Assembly (NCBI RefSeq): GCF_051014685.1
Contig: NC_135048.1
Span: 27,298,543 to 27,362,542, forward strand
Reading direction: 5' to 3'
Source: Ptiloglossa arizonensis
Lineage: Eukaryota > Arthropoda > Insecta > Hymenoptera > Colletidae
DNA length: 64,000 bases
The notes under the pieces were generated by a model. The model had not been told where the DNA came from and ran no database searches. It saw only the letters and a list, made by a program, of their open reading frames with translations. Shown here piece after piece: positions 11,834 to 24,068 of the stretch. The translations under genes and the position numbers were made by a program. Numbering within the stretch: the stretch's first letter is position 1; each line of letters opens with the position of its first letter.

Positions 11834-13149
11834 TATATTTCCGATCCTTTCTGCTTGATTCTTGTATTCGAAGAGATTGAATATTCTTTCGTACAGATTG
11901 TCAACAGAATTTCCATCAACGTCGAGTACCCCCAAGTATTATAGTACAGATCCGGTAACATCGTCGCTAATATCTACATTCGATCGTCCGTTTCCCAAAG
12001 AAAGCCATTCGCCGAGAAAGCGATCATCTAATTACAAAGCGAGAGGAAAACTCCCATCGTGACCGTACGGTTAATTCAAGGTTAGCTCTCGGAACGTTTC
12101 CCTTTTCTTCTCTTCTCGTTCCTTTTCCGTTTCTCGTGCAGTTAGCGCGAAACAAAGGTTACCCCGTACAAATAAACAAGAAACAATTCTCACCGGTAAC
12201 CACCTTTCGCGGGGGCGCGAAAAAAAGAAAAGAAAAAAAAGAAAAGAAAAGAAAAGGAAACGAGAGAAAAAGTCGTGACCACGAGCCACGTGAACTCCCG
12301 CCTCTTCGATCGAAAATCGGCCGGCTGGTCCGTCCCTCCCGGATAATAGATAATTTTCTTCCCTCCTTCGACATTATCGCGCACAATGCACGAAGGATGT
12401 ATTCGTACACGGGTGGAAAGAGAAATGGTTACCAGACAGGAAGCAGCCTGTACACGAGCGAACGAAGGCGAACGAAGAAGCCGCTCCTCCGCGCAAACTC
12501 GGGGCCCTCACGGCCCGTTTGGTTGGTGGATCTCGGCTGCTTATCGTGATCTACCAAGCAAAAGGGCTCGCTTCCTTCAATTAACGAGGAAAAATGGCTG
12601 GTCGGTGCCACGTCTTTATTTTCCAACGTGGCCGTGTACGTGGGCCCCCACCCTCGCCCTACACCCTACCCCCTACCCCTGGCCGCTCTTCGTGAATTAT
12701 TTAAACGGGCCGCGGGCCGATAACGATTGAGGGGAACCGATTTTCGTTCGCGTCGCGCAACGGGACGCGGCGCATTCCGGTCGGGTCGTCGTGTAATTTG
12801 GATAAATACTTGCCGCGGTCCGCGGTTTCGGGAATGGCCAGTTCGAACCGCCTGACACGGGATATTTCGGCCGCAGACTCTGTTGCGCGGCTCGAATTAC
12901 CTAAAACGCAGGAATTCTCCGATTGCGAACGAGGCAGCGGTGGTTAATGGCCGGCTGGCTCGGTGCTGTCATTTCACTCTTCCGTCGCGGCACGCCATGG
13001 TGGAAAACCTACCCCTTTCGAGACCCGTGCCGTGTGATCGTTTATCGAGGGGGTTCGTGTTACTTTGGGATCTTTTAGAGGGAAATGCACCGGTCGTTGG
13101 CGAGAAGATGGCTGACGAGGGTTCGTGTCGACGGTTTAACGCTTTTGCT
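11834..13149. other. Unique sequence with A/G tract
   Basis: No gene is recognised. A purine tract of AAAAGAAA units lies at about 12219-12262. The CpG-rich part at about 12280-13120 has many short overlapping frames but nothing I recognise. Confidence 0.5.
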
Positions 13150-13876
13150 CCGGCGGGCGTATATATACGATTTGGTAGAATTACCATTCGTGTACGAAGA
13201 GCGTGTATATACGACTTCGAAGAATTACCATTCGTGTACGAAGAGCGTGTATATACGACATCGAAGAATGACCATTCGTGTACGAAGAGCGTGTATATAC
13301 GACATCGAAGAATGACCATTCGTGTACGAAGACCTTATATATGCGTCCTCGAGGAATGACCATGCGTATAGGAAGGCCGTATATATGCGTCCTCGAAAAT
13401 GACCATGTGTATGCGAAGGCCGTATATATGCGGCCTCGAAGAATGACCGTGCGTATACGAAAGACGTATATATACGGCCTCGAAGAATGACCATGCGTAT
13501 ACGAAAGACGTATATATTCGCTCTCGAAGAATGACCATTAGTATACGAAGACCGTATATAGACGCCCTCGAGGAATGACCATTCGTATACGAAGAGCATA
13601 TATATCCACTCTGGAAAAGTGGTCGCTGAGGCACGAAGAGCGTCTATATACGTTCTGGAAAAGTGGTCGCTGAGGTACCAATAGCGTATATATCCGCTCT
13701 GGAAAAGTGGTCGCTGAGGTAGGAAGAGCGTATATATACGCTTTGGAAAAGTGGTCGCTAAGTTACGAAGAGCGTATATATACGCTCTGGAAAAGTGGTC
13801 GCTGAGGCACGAAGAGCGTCTATATACGTTCTGGAAAAGTGGTCGCTGAGGTACGAAGAGCGTATATATACGTTCG
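13150..13876. repeat. 44-bp minisatellite, ~16 copies in two subfamilies
   Basis: Units at about 13170-13610 follow ACCATTCGTGTACGAAGAGC then GTGTATATACGACATCGAAG and AATG. Units at about 13610-13876 follow GAAAAGTGGTCGCTGAGGCA then CGAAGAGCGTCTATATACGT and TCTG. Both are 44 bp and share ACGAAGAGCGTNTATATACG, so they are two branches of one family arranged in separate blocks. Each unit carries a self-complementary CGTATATATACG-like core. Confidence 0.95.
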
Positions 13877-14403
13877 TACAATATATACTTTTATTTCATA
13901 CTTTACACGAGATACTTTTGTTGATCCAGTATCTGGCATCAAAAATGACTCGAATGAGGCATCGAAAAAACAAATCAAGTTCGAAAATGTGTGGTCTGTA
14001 GTAAACGTGGAAAAATACACGAGTCGAGGTACTATTGTTCACAATGTAATGTTGCCTTATGCGTGGTTCCATGCTTGGAACTTTATCATACCGAATTTGA
14101 TTATTAATATTGTGTTCGGCTTTAAATACTTTAGTAATTTCTTTGTATTGTATTAAAAAATATTATACGAGCATTATAATATAACATATAAAAGAAATAA
14201 ATTATGATTATAAAGTTTTATATTTTTAAAGCAAAATGATATTATCAAATACAATAAATATCATTGTGAAATTTAGAGAACAAAAAACGACTTCTACTTA
14301 CTTCGTAACATTCCGTACCTCGGTGTCAACTATATAGTATGACACCATGGTACATGGTAATGCGGATATCGCATTTTGTCACAAGCGCTCCGTAACGAAA
14401 GGG
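13877..14403 (+). mobile_element. Possible piggyBac-like terminal fragment ending at TTAA
   Basis: An AT-rich block ends in CGTAACGAAAGGG followed by TTAA (14404-14407), the GGG/TTAA arrangement of piggyBac-type right ends. Just inside are two near-palindromes: GGTGTCA...TGACACC around ACTATATAGT (about 14321-14345), and AATGCGGATATCGCATT (about 14359-14375). A 105-codon open frame (13839-14156) overlaps the repeat and then reads through unique sequence; I do not recognise it and see no transposase motif. No matching left end is visible upstream, so this is a solo or broken end if it is a transposon at all. Confidence 0.4.
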
Positions 14404-14410
14404 TTAAGTT

Positions 14411-14890
14411 ACAGGGTGTCCCAGCATCGCGTGCATTGTGGATACTGGGTGTTGTGGATGTTTGTTAGTAGTTTTTGTTAATAGCGATATGGTACTGTGA
14501 CGAGCTCAGAAGATTACCTTTGGAAAATATTGCAAATTATATCGAACGTTTTAGTCGACTTTCGAAGGCTTGGGACTTAATACAAATTACCCAATGCTGT
14601 TCACGATCCTTTTATACATGGTACTACTGTTCGTTCGCGAGAAAATGGCTGACGAATATTTACATCCCTCATCATCTCGTGCATTGAGATTATTGGGTGT
14701 CATCCATATTTGTCACTTGTCCAATAAAAACATGATACTGTGACGAGCTCAAAAGATTACCTTTGGAAAATAATGCAAATTATATCGACTTTTAAAAAAT
14801 ACTGAATAAAAATTGCTCAATGTTGTCTTCTTATACATAATACTACTGTTCGTTTGCGAGAAGAAGGCTGACGATTGTTTACATCTCAGC
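14411..14890. repeat. 248-bp tandem dimer headed by CAGGGTGTCCC
   Basis: CGTGCATTG occurs at 14430 and 14678, giving a 248-bp period. Both copies share GATACTGTGACGAGCTCARA, AAGATTACCTTTGGAAAATA, GCAAATTATATCGA and ACTACTGTTCGTT. The first copy starts with TACAGGGTGTCCCAG, a terminus like that of the two TA-flanked MITEs at 28.75 and 55.69 kb, but the adjoining sequence differs. No matching right terminus is visible, so this may be a partly duplicated, truncated Tc1/mariner-type element. Confidence 0.75.
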
Positions 14891-16770
14891 TCTACGTCCA
14901 GACTGTCGATCTTCACCATCCTTGACCAATATCAACAATACGCATAATGGTAGAAAATCTGGAAGATTGAAAACTGTAGTAAACAATCCCGTTAATTTTA
15001 TTTTTAAACATTTTTCCGAAAAACATACATATGTAACTCGATAAACCAGTGAATGAAATATTAATATTGTCCCGAACCAGTTAGAAAGTGTCATCCTCGT
15101 ATCGCGAATTGCACACATTTATAGCACACGATAATTTATGGTAAACCCATGCAAAGTGTATTTCATTATACCATTGTACAACCCAAACCGCCTAATTTGA
15201 TCGATTCAATTGTTTTGGTGATCAATCGACGAATCAAAATTTTCTTCATCAAACAATTTCAAGCTTCCAAGTTCGCGACATTTGATTCTTTTTGTATAAA
15301 TTATCAAGGTCACCTTCAACTTTTTACACACGATACAAGTTCGTACCAACGAATTCAACCAGCTGAAAAGAGAAGCATCGGAACGAACTATAACAAAATC
15401 GCGAATCTTTCTTCACGAAAGAAAGTCGAACATGACCTCGAAGACCTACAAGCAACAAAGAATCAAATATCACCAACTTAACAAAACCGTATTATCCTCT
15501 CAACGAGAACATTAATTCATCCTCCAGTTGGAGAAAAATTCATCACGAAACATAGCCTTCTCTACTTACAAGAGGTTAGGTGTTCCTCATCGTACATTCC
15601 GAACACATTCGGCACCACGGACACTAGAACTCCACGATCTCTTCACCGACATCACGATGTCCCACCACCTGGTAATCCGAAAAGTATATTTCGCGTTCTA
15701 CGCGCGACGTGCACGTTCACCGATGATTATTTCATCGAACGAACCTAGTGCAATACGAGCACGGCTCGTACCGGAAAGACAACGTACAAGATGAGCCCGG
15801 TCGGACAGATGGTCGAAAACCGTGTTCCTTCGATCGATATAATCCGTGATTCGTACGCGGTATCGCGCGTTCTCGACGGATTAGAGCAGCGTAGCTGCCA
15901 CGTGCACTCTTCGTCGACGTCGATGACAAAAGCCCCGTTGCGAATCGATCGTTGCTTTCGGCGAGGAATCACCGACACGTGAGACCCGTCTAATTAACGC
16001 AGGGGGGTGGAGGGGAGGGCTCGTTCGCTCATCAGGCTCAATTAGGCCAATTAATTCGTCTCGTTACGCTGTATACACCGCGGTGTGCATTTGCATCTTC
16101 AGCGGGGAGCGTTTTTCCTTTTTTTTTCTCGCTCGCGACTCGTCTCGCGTGATCACGCGCAGGATCCTCGAGGTATCCGATCGGTTCTCGATAAACGGTG
16201 ACGGACGAGAGATATCTTTTTTTTTTTTCCACGTTTTCACGACTGTATTCCAGACCTATATTCACGTTTGTGGGTAGATCCGGTACGATTCGTGTGGTAT
16301 GTTCCGTTCTCGAAATTCTAACAGGTTTTGTAGCGGTATGACGCAAGACGCAGCTCGACGCGACGCTGTACGCGGAATCTAATATTGGGTGTACGATGAC
16401 GCGATACTGGGTCATGGAACTTCTTGTAATGGTGCATCGTGTATCGAGTACGTCGACCAATATCGTTGCTACCATTGCACGCAATTTAACGGAACAACGT
16501 AAGAAACACGGTCTACTCGCATTTATCCAAGCCCTGTTATCCGTAATCTCGACCGCACGGAAACTGGCCAACGCGATACTCGTTGTCATTTATATCTACC
16601 GTCTATATAATTCATTGTTGCCACCTGCGCGATCTTTTCTTTCCTCCACTCGATAAAAATGTGATCTAGAGTGTCCCGAAGGGGTCACCCACAGAGAGAA
16701 CGTGAAATACGTGGATGTACGGTTTTTCTTTCATTTTTTTTTTTTTTCTTCTTGGGAATGACGTTCGAAC
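14891..16770. other. Unique sequence without recognised gene
   Basis: The part up to about 15.5 kb is AT-rich and the part at about 15.6-16.6 kb is CpG-rich. Poly-T tracts lie near 16116, 16218 and 16733. Short frames occur on both strands (for example 15149-15481 plus and 16038-16589 minus) without recognisable motifs. Confidence 0.5.
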
Positions 16771-16779
16771 GCTTCTCTT

Positions 16780-18400
16780 GAAAATCTGATTTAATTATTT
16801 ATACTTTTTCTATGGTCGAAGGTGTTGCAATGTTTCTTTGGGCCTCTCGTTGCATTACGAAGTGAAAATTAAGAGTTTCATACGCTTGGGACATTTTTTA
16901 ATATACGGATCTTAAATTGTATAATCGAAGAGTAGTTTTGTTTTTAAGTCGATCGTACACTTGGTTTATTTATCGAATTTCTTGTTTTGTAATTGAAGCT
17001 ATTATGCTATTTTCTTAGTGTTTTTATTGTGTTACAAAGTGAGAAGAGTACATATGTTTGGGATGTTTTTTACTCCAATAATTTTGAGTATATTTCAAAT
17101 GAAAAAATACATTTTTATTCTTAATTTTTTTTCTCTATAATCGAAGCTAGTATATTTCTTTCATTCTGTACTTTCCTAATCTTCTTATTATGTTATAAAG
17201 TTAAAAAGCACGAGTACTATATTTTTGGGACATTTTTCATCCTAACAATCTTGAGTATATTGTCAAATGAAAAAGCATTTTCATTCTTAATTTTTTTCTC
17301 TACAATCGAAGCTAGTATATTTCTTTGATCCCCTACTTTCTTAGTCTTTTCATTACATTATAAAATTAAAAAAACGAGTTGCATACTTCTGGGACATTTT
17401 TCACCCTAATAATCTTAAGTACATTGTCAAATGAAAAAAACACATTCTTAATTTTCTTCTCTATAATCGAATCTAGTATATTTCTTCAATTCTGTACTTT
17501 CTTAGCATTCTCCTTAGACTGTAAAGTTAAAAACACAAGTCCCATACCTCTGAGACATTTTGCACCCCAACAATCTTAAGTATATTGCCAAATAAAAAAA
17601 CACATTCTTAATTTTCTTCTCTATAATTGAAAGCTAGTATATTTCTTTAATTCTGTACTCTCTTAGCCTCCTCATTACACTCTAAATTTAAAAACACAAG
17701 TCTCATACCTCTGGGACATTTTGCACCCCAACAATCTTAAGTATATTGCCAAATAAAAAAACATTCTTAATTTTCTTCTCTATAATTGAAAGCTAGTATA
17801 TTTCTTTAATTCTGTACTCTCTTAGCCTCCTCATTACACTCTAAATTTAAAAACACAAGTCCCATACCTCTGAGACACTTCTCACCCCAACAATCTTAAG
17901 TATAATATATTATCAAATAAAAAAAACACATTCTTAATTTTCTTCTCTATAATCGAATCTACTATATTTCTTCAATTCTGTACTCTCTTAGCCTCCTCAT
18001 TACACTTTAAATTTAAAAACACAAGTCCCATACCTCTGGGACATTTCTCATCCCAACAATCTTAAGTATATTATCAAATAAAAAAAACACATTCTTAATT
18101 TTCTTCTCTATAATCGAATCTACTATATTTCTTCAATTGTGTACTCTCTTAGCCTCCTCATTACACTCTAAATTTAAAAACACAAGTCCCATACCTCTGG
18201 GACATTTCTCACCCCAAGAATCTTAAGTATATTTTCAAATAAAAAAACACAAATCTTAATTTTCTTCTCTATAACCGAAGCTCTATAATCTAAAGCTATT
18301 ACTTTAATTCTGTACTCTCTCAGCATTCTCCTTACACTCCAAAGTTAAAAACCCGAGTTACCTTCGGGACATTTTACCCCACGGATCATAAACGTACAAT
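16780..18400. repeat. ~163-bp AT-rich satellite, about ten copies
   Basis: The landmark GGGACATTTTTCACCC and variants recurs at about 16889, 17060, 17228, 17391, 17550, 17713, 17874, 18039, 18200 and 18365. Each unit also has ACACATTCTTAATTTTCTTC, a TCTATAATCGAA block and TTAGCCTCCTCATTACACTC. The two leftmost copies are the most diverged and the central copies are nearly identical, the usual pattern of homogenised centres and decaying edges. Confidence 0.94.
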
Positions 18401-18960
18401 CTCGAACATCGGAACGTATTTTTACTTTTAAATCGATTATACCCTTACTGTCGTTTAATCGACCGGAGACCTTTTTTTTCCTTCCCGAATCGACGACACA
18501 GCCCAGCCACCCCCACGAGTTAACCCCCCGGGGGCGCGTAATCTGCGCCAGGCGATCCACTGTTGCTCTAAATATAGTACACTTGTTCAAGCGTCTGCAA
18601 AACGTGGCCAGACAGTTTCGGTATTTTCTCTCGGTCATCCAACGGGTTTTAATCCCGGCAGAGGGCACACAGTGGCTCCTAAAAGGAAAAATGGTCCCCG
18701 TAATGCCGGAACTTCCCAGACTGTCGGGAAACGGGAGAGATGAGTTCGAGACAGTTTCCGTAAAGCCGATACCCTTCAAGGATGGAATTATAGTACGCGA
18801 TTTCGTAGGAACGTGGCCATCCACGATCCTTTCCGATTGAATTAAAGTTCTTCGTAACGAGTGTGAAACACGTTACCCAAAATTGGACCATTTTCTTCGG
18901 TCACCGTAATTGTAATACTTCTGACTGACAAACGGAGAATAAATGATTGAATTTAAATAA
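18401..18960. other. Unique spacer between two satellites
   Basis: Mostly unique, mixed-composition sequence. Frames on both strands (18345-18824 minus, 18583-18840 plus) overlap and show no recognised motif. Confidence 0.5.
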
Positions 18961-18964
18961 CAAA

Positions 18965-19660
18965 ACCGTCGAGAGCACATCGGTTGGAATATCATTGGAA
19001 AATATTTGTAGGTATTATCATTCTGTATTTATTAGACAATACATATTTGTAGTATCGAGCGTGTCGTCCATTTTGAAAAATAAATCTTGGCTCGAGCATC
19101 ATTGGAAAATATTTTCAGGGATCATTATTGGACGAACTTTATTTATCGCACGATTTTTTTTTTTTTGTTTTTTTTTTTTTCGTTTTATTCGATCAAGTGT
19201 TCGTTCGTTTCGAAAAATAAATCTTCGATGAGCGCGTCCATTCGAGCATCATTGGGAAATATTTACAGGTATTATTATTCAGGTATTTATCGGGGAATTC
19301 TTTTGTTTACTCAATGTTCATTCACGTCGGATAATAAAACTTCGGAAGGCACGTCGATTCGAGCATTATTGGGAAATATTTTTACGGATTATCATTCTCT
19401 ATTTATCGGGGAATTCTTTTGTTTACTCAATGTTCATTCACGTCGGGTAATAAACACTTTGGAAGGCACGCGATTCGAGCATTATTTTCCAAATATTTTT
19501 ACGGATTATCGTTCTGTATTTATTACACAATTTTTTCCGTTTACTTCGTCGAGAGCTCGTTCACTTTGATAAATAAATCTTCCGAAAATTCGGAAATATC
19601 TTCAGGGATTTTTGTTCTCTATTTATCGGACAATTTGTTCATTTATTCATAGTTTGTTCG
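18965..19660. repeat. ~118-bp degenerate tandem repeat, six copies
   Basis: The motif CGAGCATTATTGGGAAATAT and variants appears at about 18985, 19092, 19227, 19353, 19467 and (decayed) 19588. It is followed by ATTATCATTCTNTATTTATC and a GTTCATTCACGTCGG segment in the better copies. Spacing varies from about 107 to 135 bp. A T-rich run lies at about 19155-19182. Confidence 0.88.
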
Positions 19661-20164
19661 TTGCAACGTAAGGTCGTTTAAAACTTTGTGTCCTTTGAGT
19701 TCTCAATTCGCGGTAATTCGTGAACAGGGAACGTTGAGTTGGAAATAAATGGGACACGCCCTACCCCCCCCCCCCCCTTTAAATGGTATAATCGTGCTCA
19801 AATGGGAAATTCGGCTTTTTTTATGGGTACCGAATTACACGGTCGACGAACGTCGCTCGAAAACGGAAATCCCTTGTCGCCATGGGTCGTTCGATGAAAG
19901 GCACGCGATATCGAATGACTCGAATTTTCCCAGACGAGATTCGTTTTGTGATTTATGCCCCCTGCGTGTCCGAGCATTCGCGCCAAGGGTCTGAACGATT
20001 CGCACGTATTCAACCCTTTGACGCACGGACGATTGTCAACGAGTAGGAATTATTGAACTTGACATACATTAACTCCGACACGAATAGGACGACATTTTTC
20101 AGGGCGTGAACGAGGTACGAGTGACAAACTTAATGCTACGAGATCAATTGAAGTTGCAATGGGA
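19661..20164. other. Unique sequence with 14-base C run
   Basis: A homopolymer of about 14 C lies at 19764-19777. The rest is unique. The stretch TTCAACCCTTTGACGCACGG near 20009-20028 resembles decayed TTAA/CCCTTT termini seen elsewhere in the window, but no partner end is visible. Confidence 0.5.
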
Positions 20165-22015
20165 AGATATCGAAGAGACGAGTAATGTTTTAAAAAATAT
20201 TACTCTCGATCGAACTTCTGATAATTAAATTTTCCAATTTTCAATAATTATCAGCAATCTGTTTTCTTCCAAATATTGTCAAGATAGTAATATTTAGCGC
20301 AAATGTCTATCAAGAGATGTTAAGAAAAATTCGAGATAAGTAATATCGATGATTGAAAGGAAATCGAAAGTCACGAAGATAATAAGAGGTCTAAGAAAAT
20401 ATTAATTGTGTTGCATATAGTGAGTTTGAGACACACAAGTTTATTGTGCTGTTTTACGATATTATTAGTTAAGTATGTAAGTTATTTTTTAATTAGAAGA
20501 ATATTGAAATTGTTTTATAGTCTTCTTATTTTGTTACAAACTATTTATCTGTGCTAAAAATGTTGTATCTCACGGTACGTTAAATCACATATGCAAAGAG
20601 TTACCTGGTATTATTTTAAAAAATATTAGTCTGGATCGAACTTCTACTAATTAAATTTTCCAATTTTCAGTAATTATCAGGAATCTATTTTCTTCCAAAT
20701 TTTGTCGAGATACTAATATTTAGGGCAAATGTCTATCAAGAGATGTTAAAAAAAAAAATATGTTCTACCATCGAAGGAATAAAGCATTCAGGGTATTTTC
20801 AAGCCAATTTCATCCCTTGAACCGAAATTATCGCGCTTAAATAAATAAAAAAAACAAGAAAAAATATCTGTCACCTATTCTCGGGCCACTTATTTTGTTA
20901 CGAACAATTTATCCAAAGAGCTACTTGATATCATTTCAAAAAATACTATTCTTGATCGAACTTCTACTAATTACATTTTCCAATTTTCACCAATTACCAC
21001 AAATCTATTTTCTTCCAAATATTGTCGAAACACTAATATTTAGTACAATTGTCCATCGAGAGACGTAAAAAAAAAAAATATGTTTTGCCATAGAAGGAAT
21101 AAAGCTTCCGGGGTATTTTCAGGCCAATTTTGTCTCTTGAACCGAAATTATCGCGGTTAAAAAAATAAAAAAAAAGAAGAAAAAATATCTGTCACCTATT
21201 TTCGGGCCACTTGTTTTGTTACGAACAATTTATCCATGTTGAAAATATTGTGTGACGGTACGTTAAATGACATATGCAAAGAGCTACTTGATATCATTTT
21301 AAAAAATACTATTCTTGATCGAACTTCTACTAATTACATTTTCCAATTTTCAATAATTATCAGCAATCTATTTTCTTCCAAATATTGTCGAGATACTAAT
21401 ATTTAGGGCAAATGTCTATCAAGAGATGTTAAAAAAAAAAATATGTTCTATCATCGAAGGAATAAAGCATTCAGGGTATTTTCAAGCCAATTTCATCCCT
21501 TGAACCGAAGTTATCGTGGTTAAATAAATAAAAAAAAAGACGAAAAAATATCTGTCTCCTACTTTCGGGCCACTTATTTTGTTACGAACAATTTATCCAT
21601 GTTGAAAATATTGTGTGACGGTACGTTAAATGACATATGCAAAGAGCTACCTGGTATCATTTCAAAAAATATTATTCTCGATCGAACTTCTGCTAATTAC
21701 ATTTTCCAATTTTTACCAATTACTAGTAATCTAGTTTCTTCCAAATATTGTCGAAACACTAATATTTAGTACAAGTGTCAATCGAGTGACGTAAAAAAAA
21801 AATATGTTTTACCATAGAAATAATAAAGCATTCAGGGTATTTTCAAGCCAATTTTGTCTCTTGAACCGAAGTTATCGCGGTGAAATGAAAAAAAAAGAAA
21901 AGACGAAGAAAAAATATTTTAAAGGTAATTTCGTCCCTTGAACCGAAGTTATCGCGGTGAAATAAAAAAAAAAAGCAAAGACGAAGAAAAAATATCTGTC
22001 TCCTACTTTCGGTCG
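20165..22015. repeat. ~365-bp AT-rich satellite, five copies
   Basis: GATCGAACTTCTACTAATTA and variants occurs at 20208, 20634, 20954, 21317 and 21680. The intervals are 426, 320, 363 and 363 bp. Shared blocks include TTTTCTTCCAAATATTGTCG, GAACCGAAATTATCGCGGTT and TTTGTTACGAACAATTTATC. The third unit lacks the block with ATATTGTGTGACGGTACG. The last unit has a local ~75-bp duplication of the GAACCGAAGTTATCGCGG segment (about 21850-21990). Adenine runs punctuate each copy. Confidence 0.94.
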
Positions 22016-23604
22016 TGCAACGAACCGTTTCTCGTTTCATGTAAGCGAGCCGGTCGGAAAAATCGTTTCGAAAAAACGAGACCCTCCAGACTAGTCGCTC
22101 CGACGTAGTCGCAGGACGGTCCACGGGCCCGGGTTCCGCGAATTCTGATTTAAATTTCACGATTACTATAAATAAATTGCGAATTAGAGAGATAACGCAG
22201 CCGCCGGCAGTGGAATAAAGAGAACACTCCCGAGCGTGAAATGATATTCAATGTAATAAAATTGTTCGAATACCGGCGAAACCACGATACACATACACGA
22301 ACGTACATATACGAACAGAGAGAGAAACAGAAAGAGAAAGAGAAAGAGAAAACACGAGGAATATGCTTCCGTCACGGGTCACGAAAAAATGCTAATTCCT
22401 CCACGGCGAACGATTCGACGAGTTTAACACGCGATTGCTAATTTTTTCTTTTTTTCTCTTTTTTCTTCTTCTTTTCTTTTTTTTTCTTTTTTTTCTTTCC
22501 ACCGCGACACGTCGCTACGCCTTAACGACCGTAATATGCTAATACGGGGACATTTGGAAGGGAAACTTGTACGACACTCGACAAGGCCGTTTATATACGT
22601 TTTATCCGAGCCCGACTTTACGCGGAGGGACTTTTCAGCGGAATTGTTTTCCCTCCTTTGCAAAAACGGACACATCGCCGGCCACGATGTCAAAGAGGGG
22701 ACCAGTGTCGTAAATTACGCGCGAGCGCGAGCCACGAAAGCGTTAATTGCGCGATGATGGAGCGATCGGGAAGACGAGGCCGAACATTTTTCATCCCCCC
22801 AAGAGCTGACATCAGCGTGTACAGTGAGTCGGGGGCGAGTAATTGTACCTGGTGAACGGGTGACGATTTTATCGACGATTGCGGCTGAGCACCGTACCGA
22901 TAACAATGTCGTCGTCTATCAGGATCGATAAACGATAATACACCATGTACACGCTTATGTAAATCATGAACTTGTTATCAGATAGGCGCAAAGAGCTTCC
23001 GATTATGGGTTAAAATACGTTGCAAGGAAAACATTTGTGTACGGAATAAGTGATATATTGTAAAAGAACATCTTCGTTAGTTATTGTTCTATAGAATGTA
23101 AGAAATGTTATAAGAACGAGTGGATGTTGACGATTTTGGGAATTTTAACGCGAGAAATGGTAATATCCGATGGCTAGACCGGTGTAGTTGTCGTTTTACG
23201 GTATTTCTAACGACAGTTGTGTTATTTATAAGCGATTAGGTCAATCGTGAGCGGTTGAGGAAATATCGTAAGTTTGAGGCACAGGTTATCGGTGACCACC
23301 GTGACAGTCAACATGTTAAAATGCTTCGGAGCGTGTTTTCTCGGTCGGTAGAAAAATGATTTATAATCGAAACTTATGGAAATGACACGTGTGTATTAAA
23401 TGAACACGGAAGGAAGTGTGTTTGCCTTGACTCGTTTTATCGAAAAATCGTGATCCGTGTTTCACGGACCGATCATTTCAGAAACGACTAATAACGTTTC
23501 GTGTTGTTCCTTAACAGCTCGTGTCGATTGAAACGGGTCATTTTTTATACTTTCTCGTTACGGTTGACACGATCGAACGTTCGTTGGTATACTTGGGACA
23601 TTTA
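22016..23604. other. Unique sequence with GA and T-rich tracts
   Basis: Contains an AGAGAAA microsatellite at about 22317-22352 and a T/C-rich tract at about 22440-22500. The CpG-rich stretch at about 22500-22860 and the AT-rich 22900-23600 hold no recognised gene. Confidence 0.5.
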
Positions 23605-24068
23605 GAATCTAACTCTAGTGCAAAGGATCGCAGATTGTAATAAATAGTGAGAAATGGTTGATGGATAAATTTAGATGCAAGAGTATACACTATTCATTTA
23701 GTGTAGATATTTGTGAAATACAATAACCAGTGTTGCACACCTGAGAATAATTTTTAGGTGCGAAGAATCATAAAAAGATCCTCAGATTATAAAAAATAGT
23801 AAGAAATGATTGATGAATAAATTTAGATGCAAGAGTATGCACACTATTCATTTAGTGTACATATTTGTAAAATACAATAACCAGTATTACACACCTGAGA
23901 ATAATTTTTAGGTGCAAAGGATCATAAAAAGATCCTCATATTATAAAAAATAGTAAGAAATTGTTGATGAATAAATTTAGATGCAAGAGTATGCACACTA
24001 TTCATTTAGTGTATTATACATATTTGTGAAATACAATAACCAGTGTTACACACCTGAGAATAATTTTT
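23605..24068. repeat. ~155-bp tandem repeat, three copies
   Basis: GGTGCAAAGGATCATAAAAA and variants marks starts near 23619, 23757 and 23911. Shared blocks are ATGAATAAATTTAGATGCAA, CACTATTCATTTAGTGTA and ACACACCTGAGAATAATTTT. Each unit includes the small dyad TTCATTTAGTG. The first copy is the most diverged. Confidence 0.92.

Noticed and set aside
12219..12262. Adenine/guanine tract as a poly-A tail of a retroposed gene
   Set aside because: There are no target-site duplications and no upstream gene-like sequence; it reads as a simple microsatellite.
13839..14156. 105-codon frame ending near the TTAA terminus, considered as a transposase remnant
   Set aside because: No DDE/DDD-type residues or cysteine-rich tail can be recognised, and the first part is repeat sequence.
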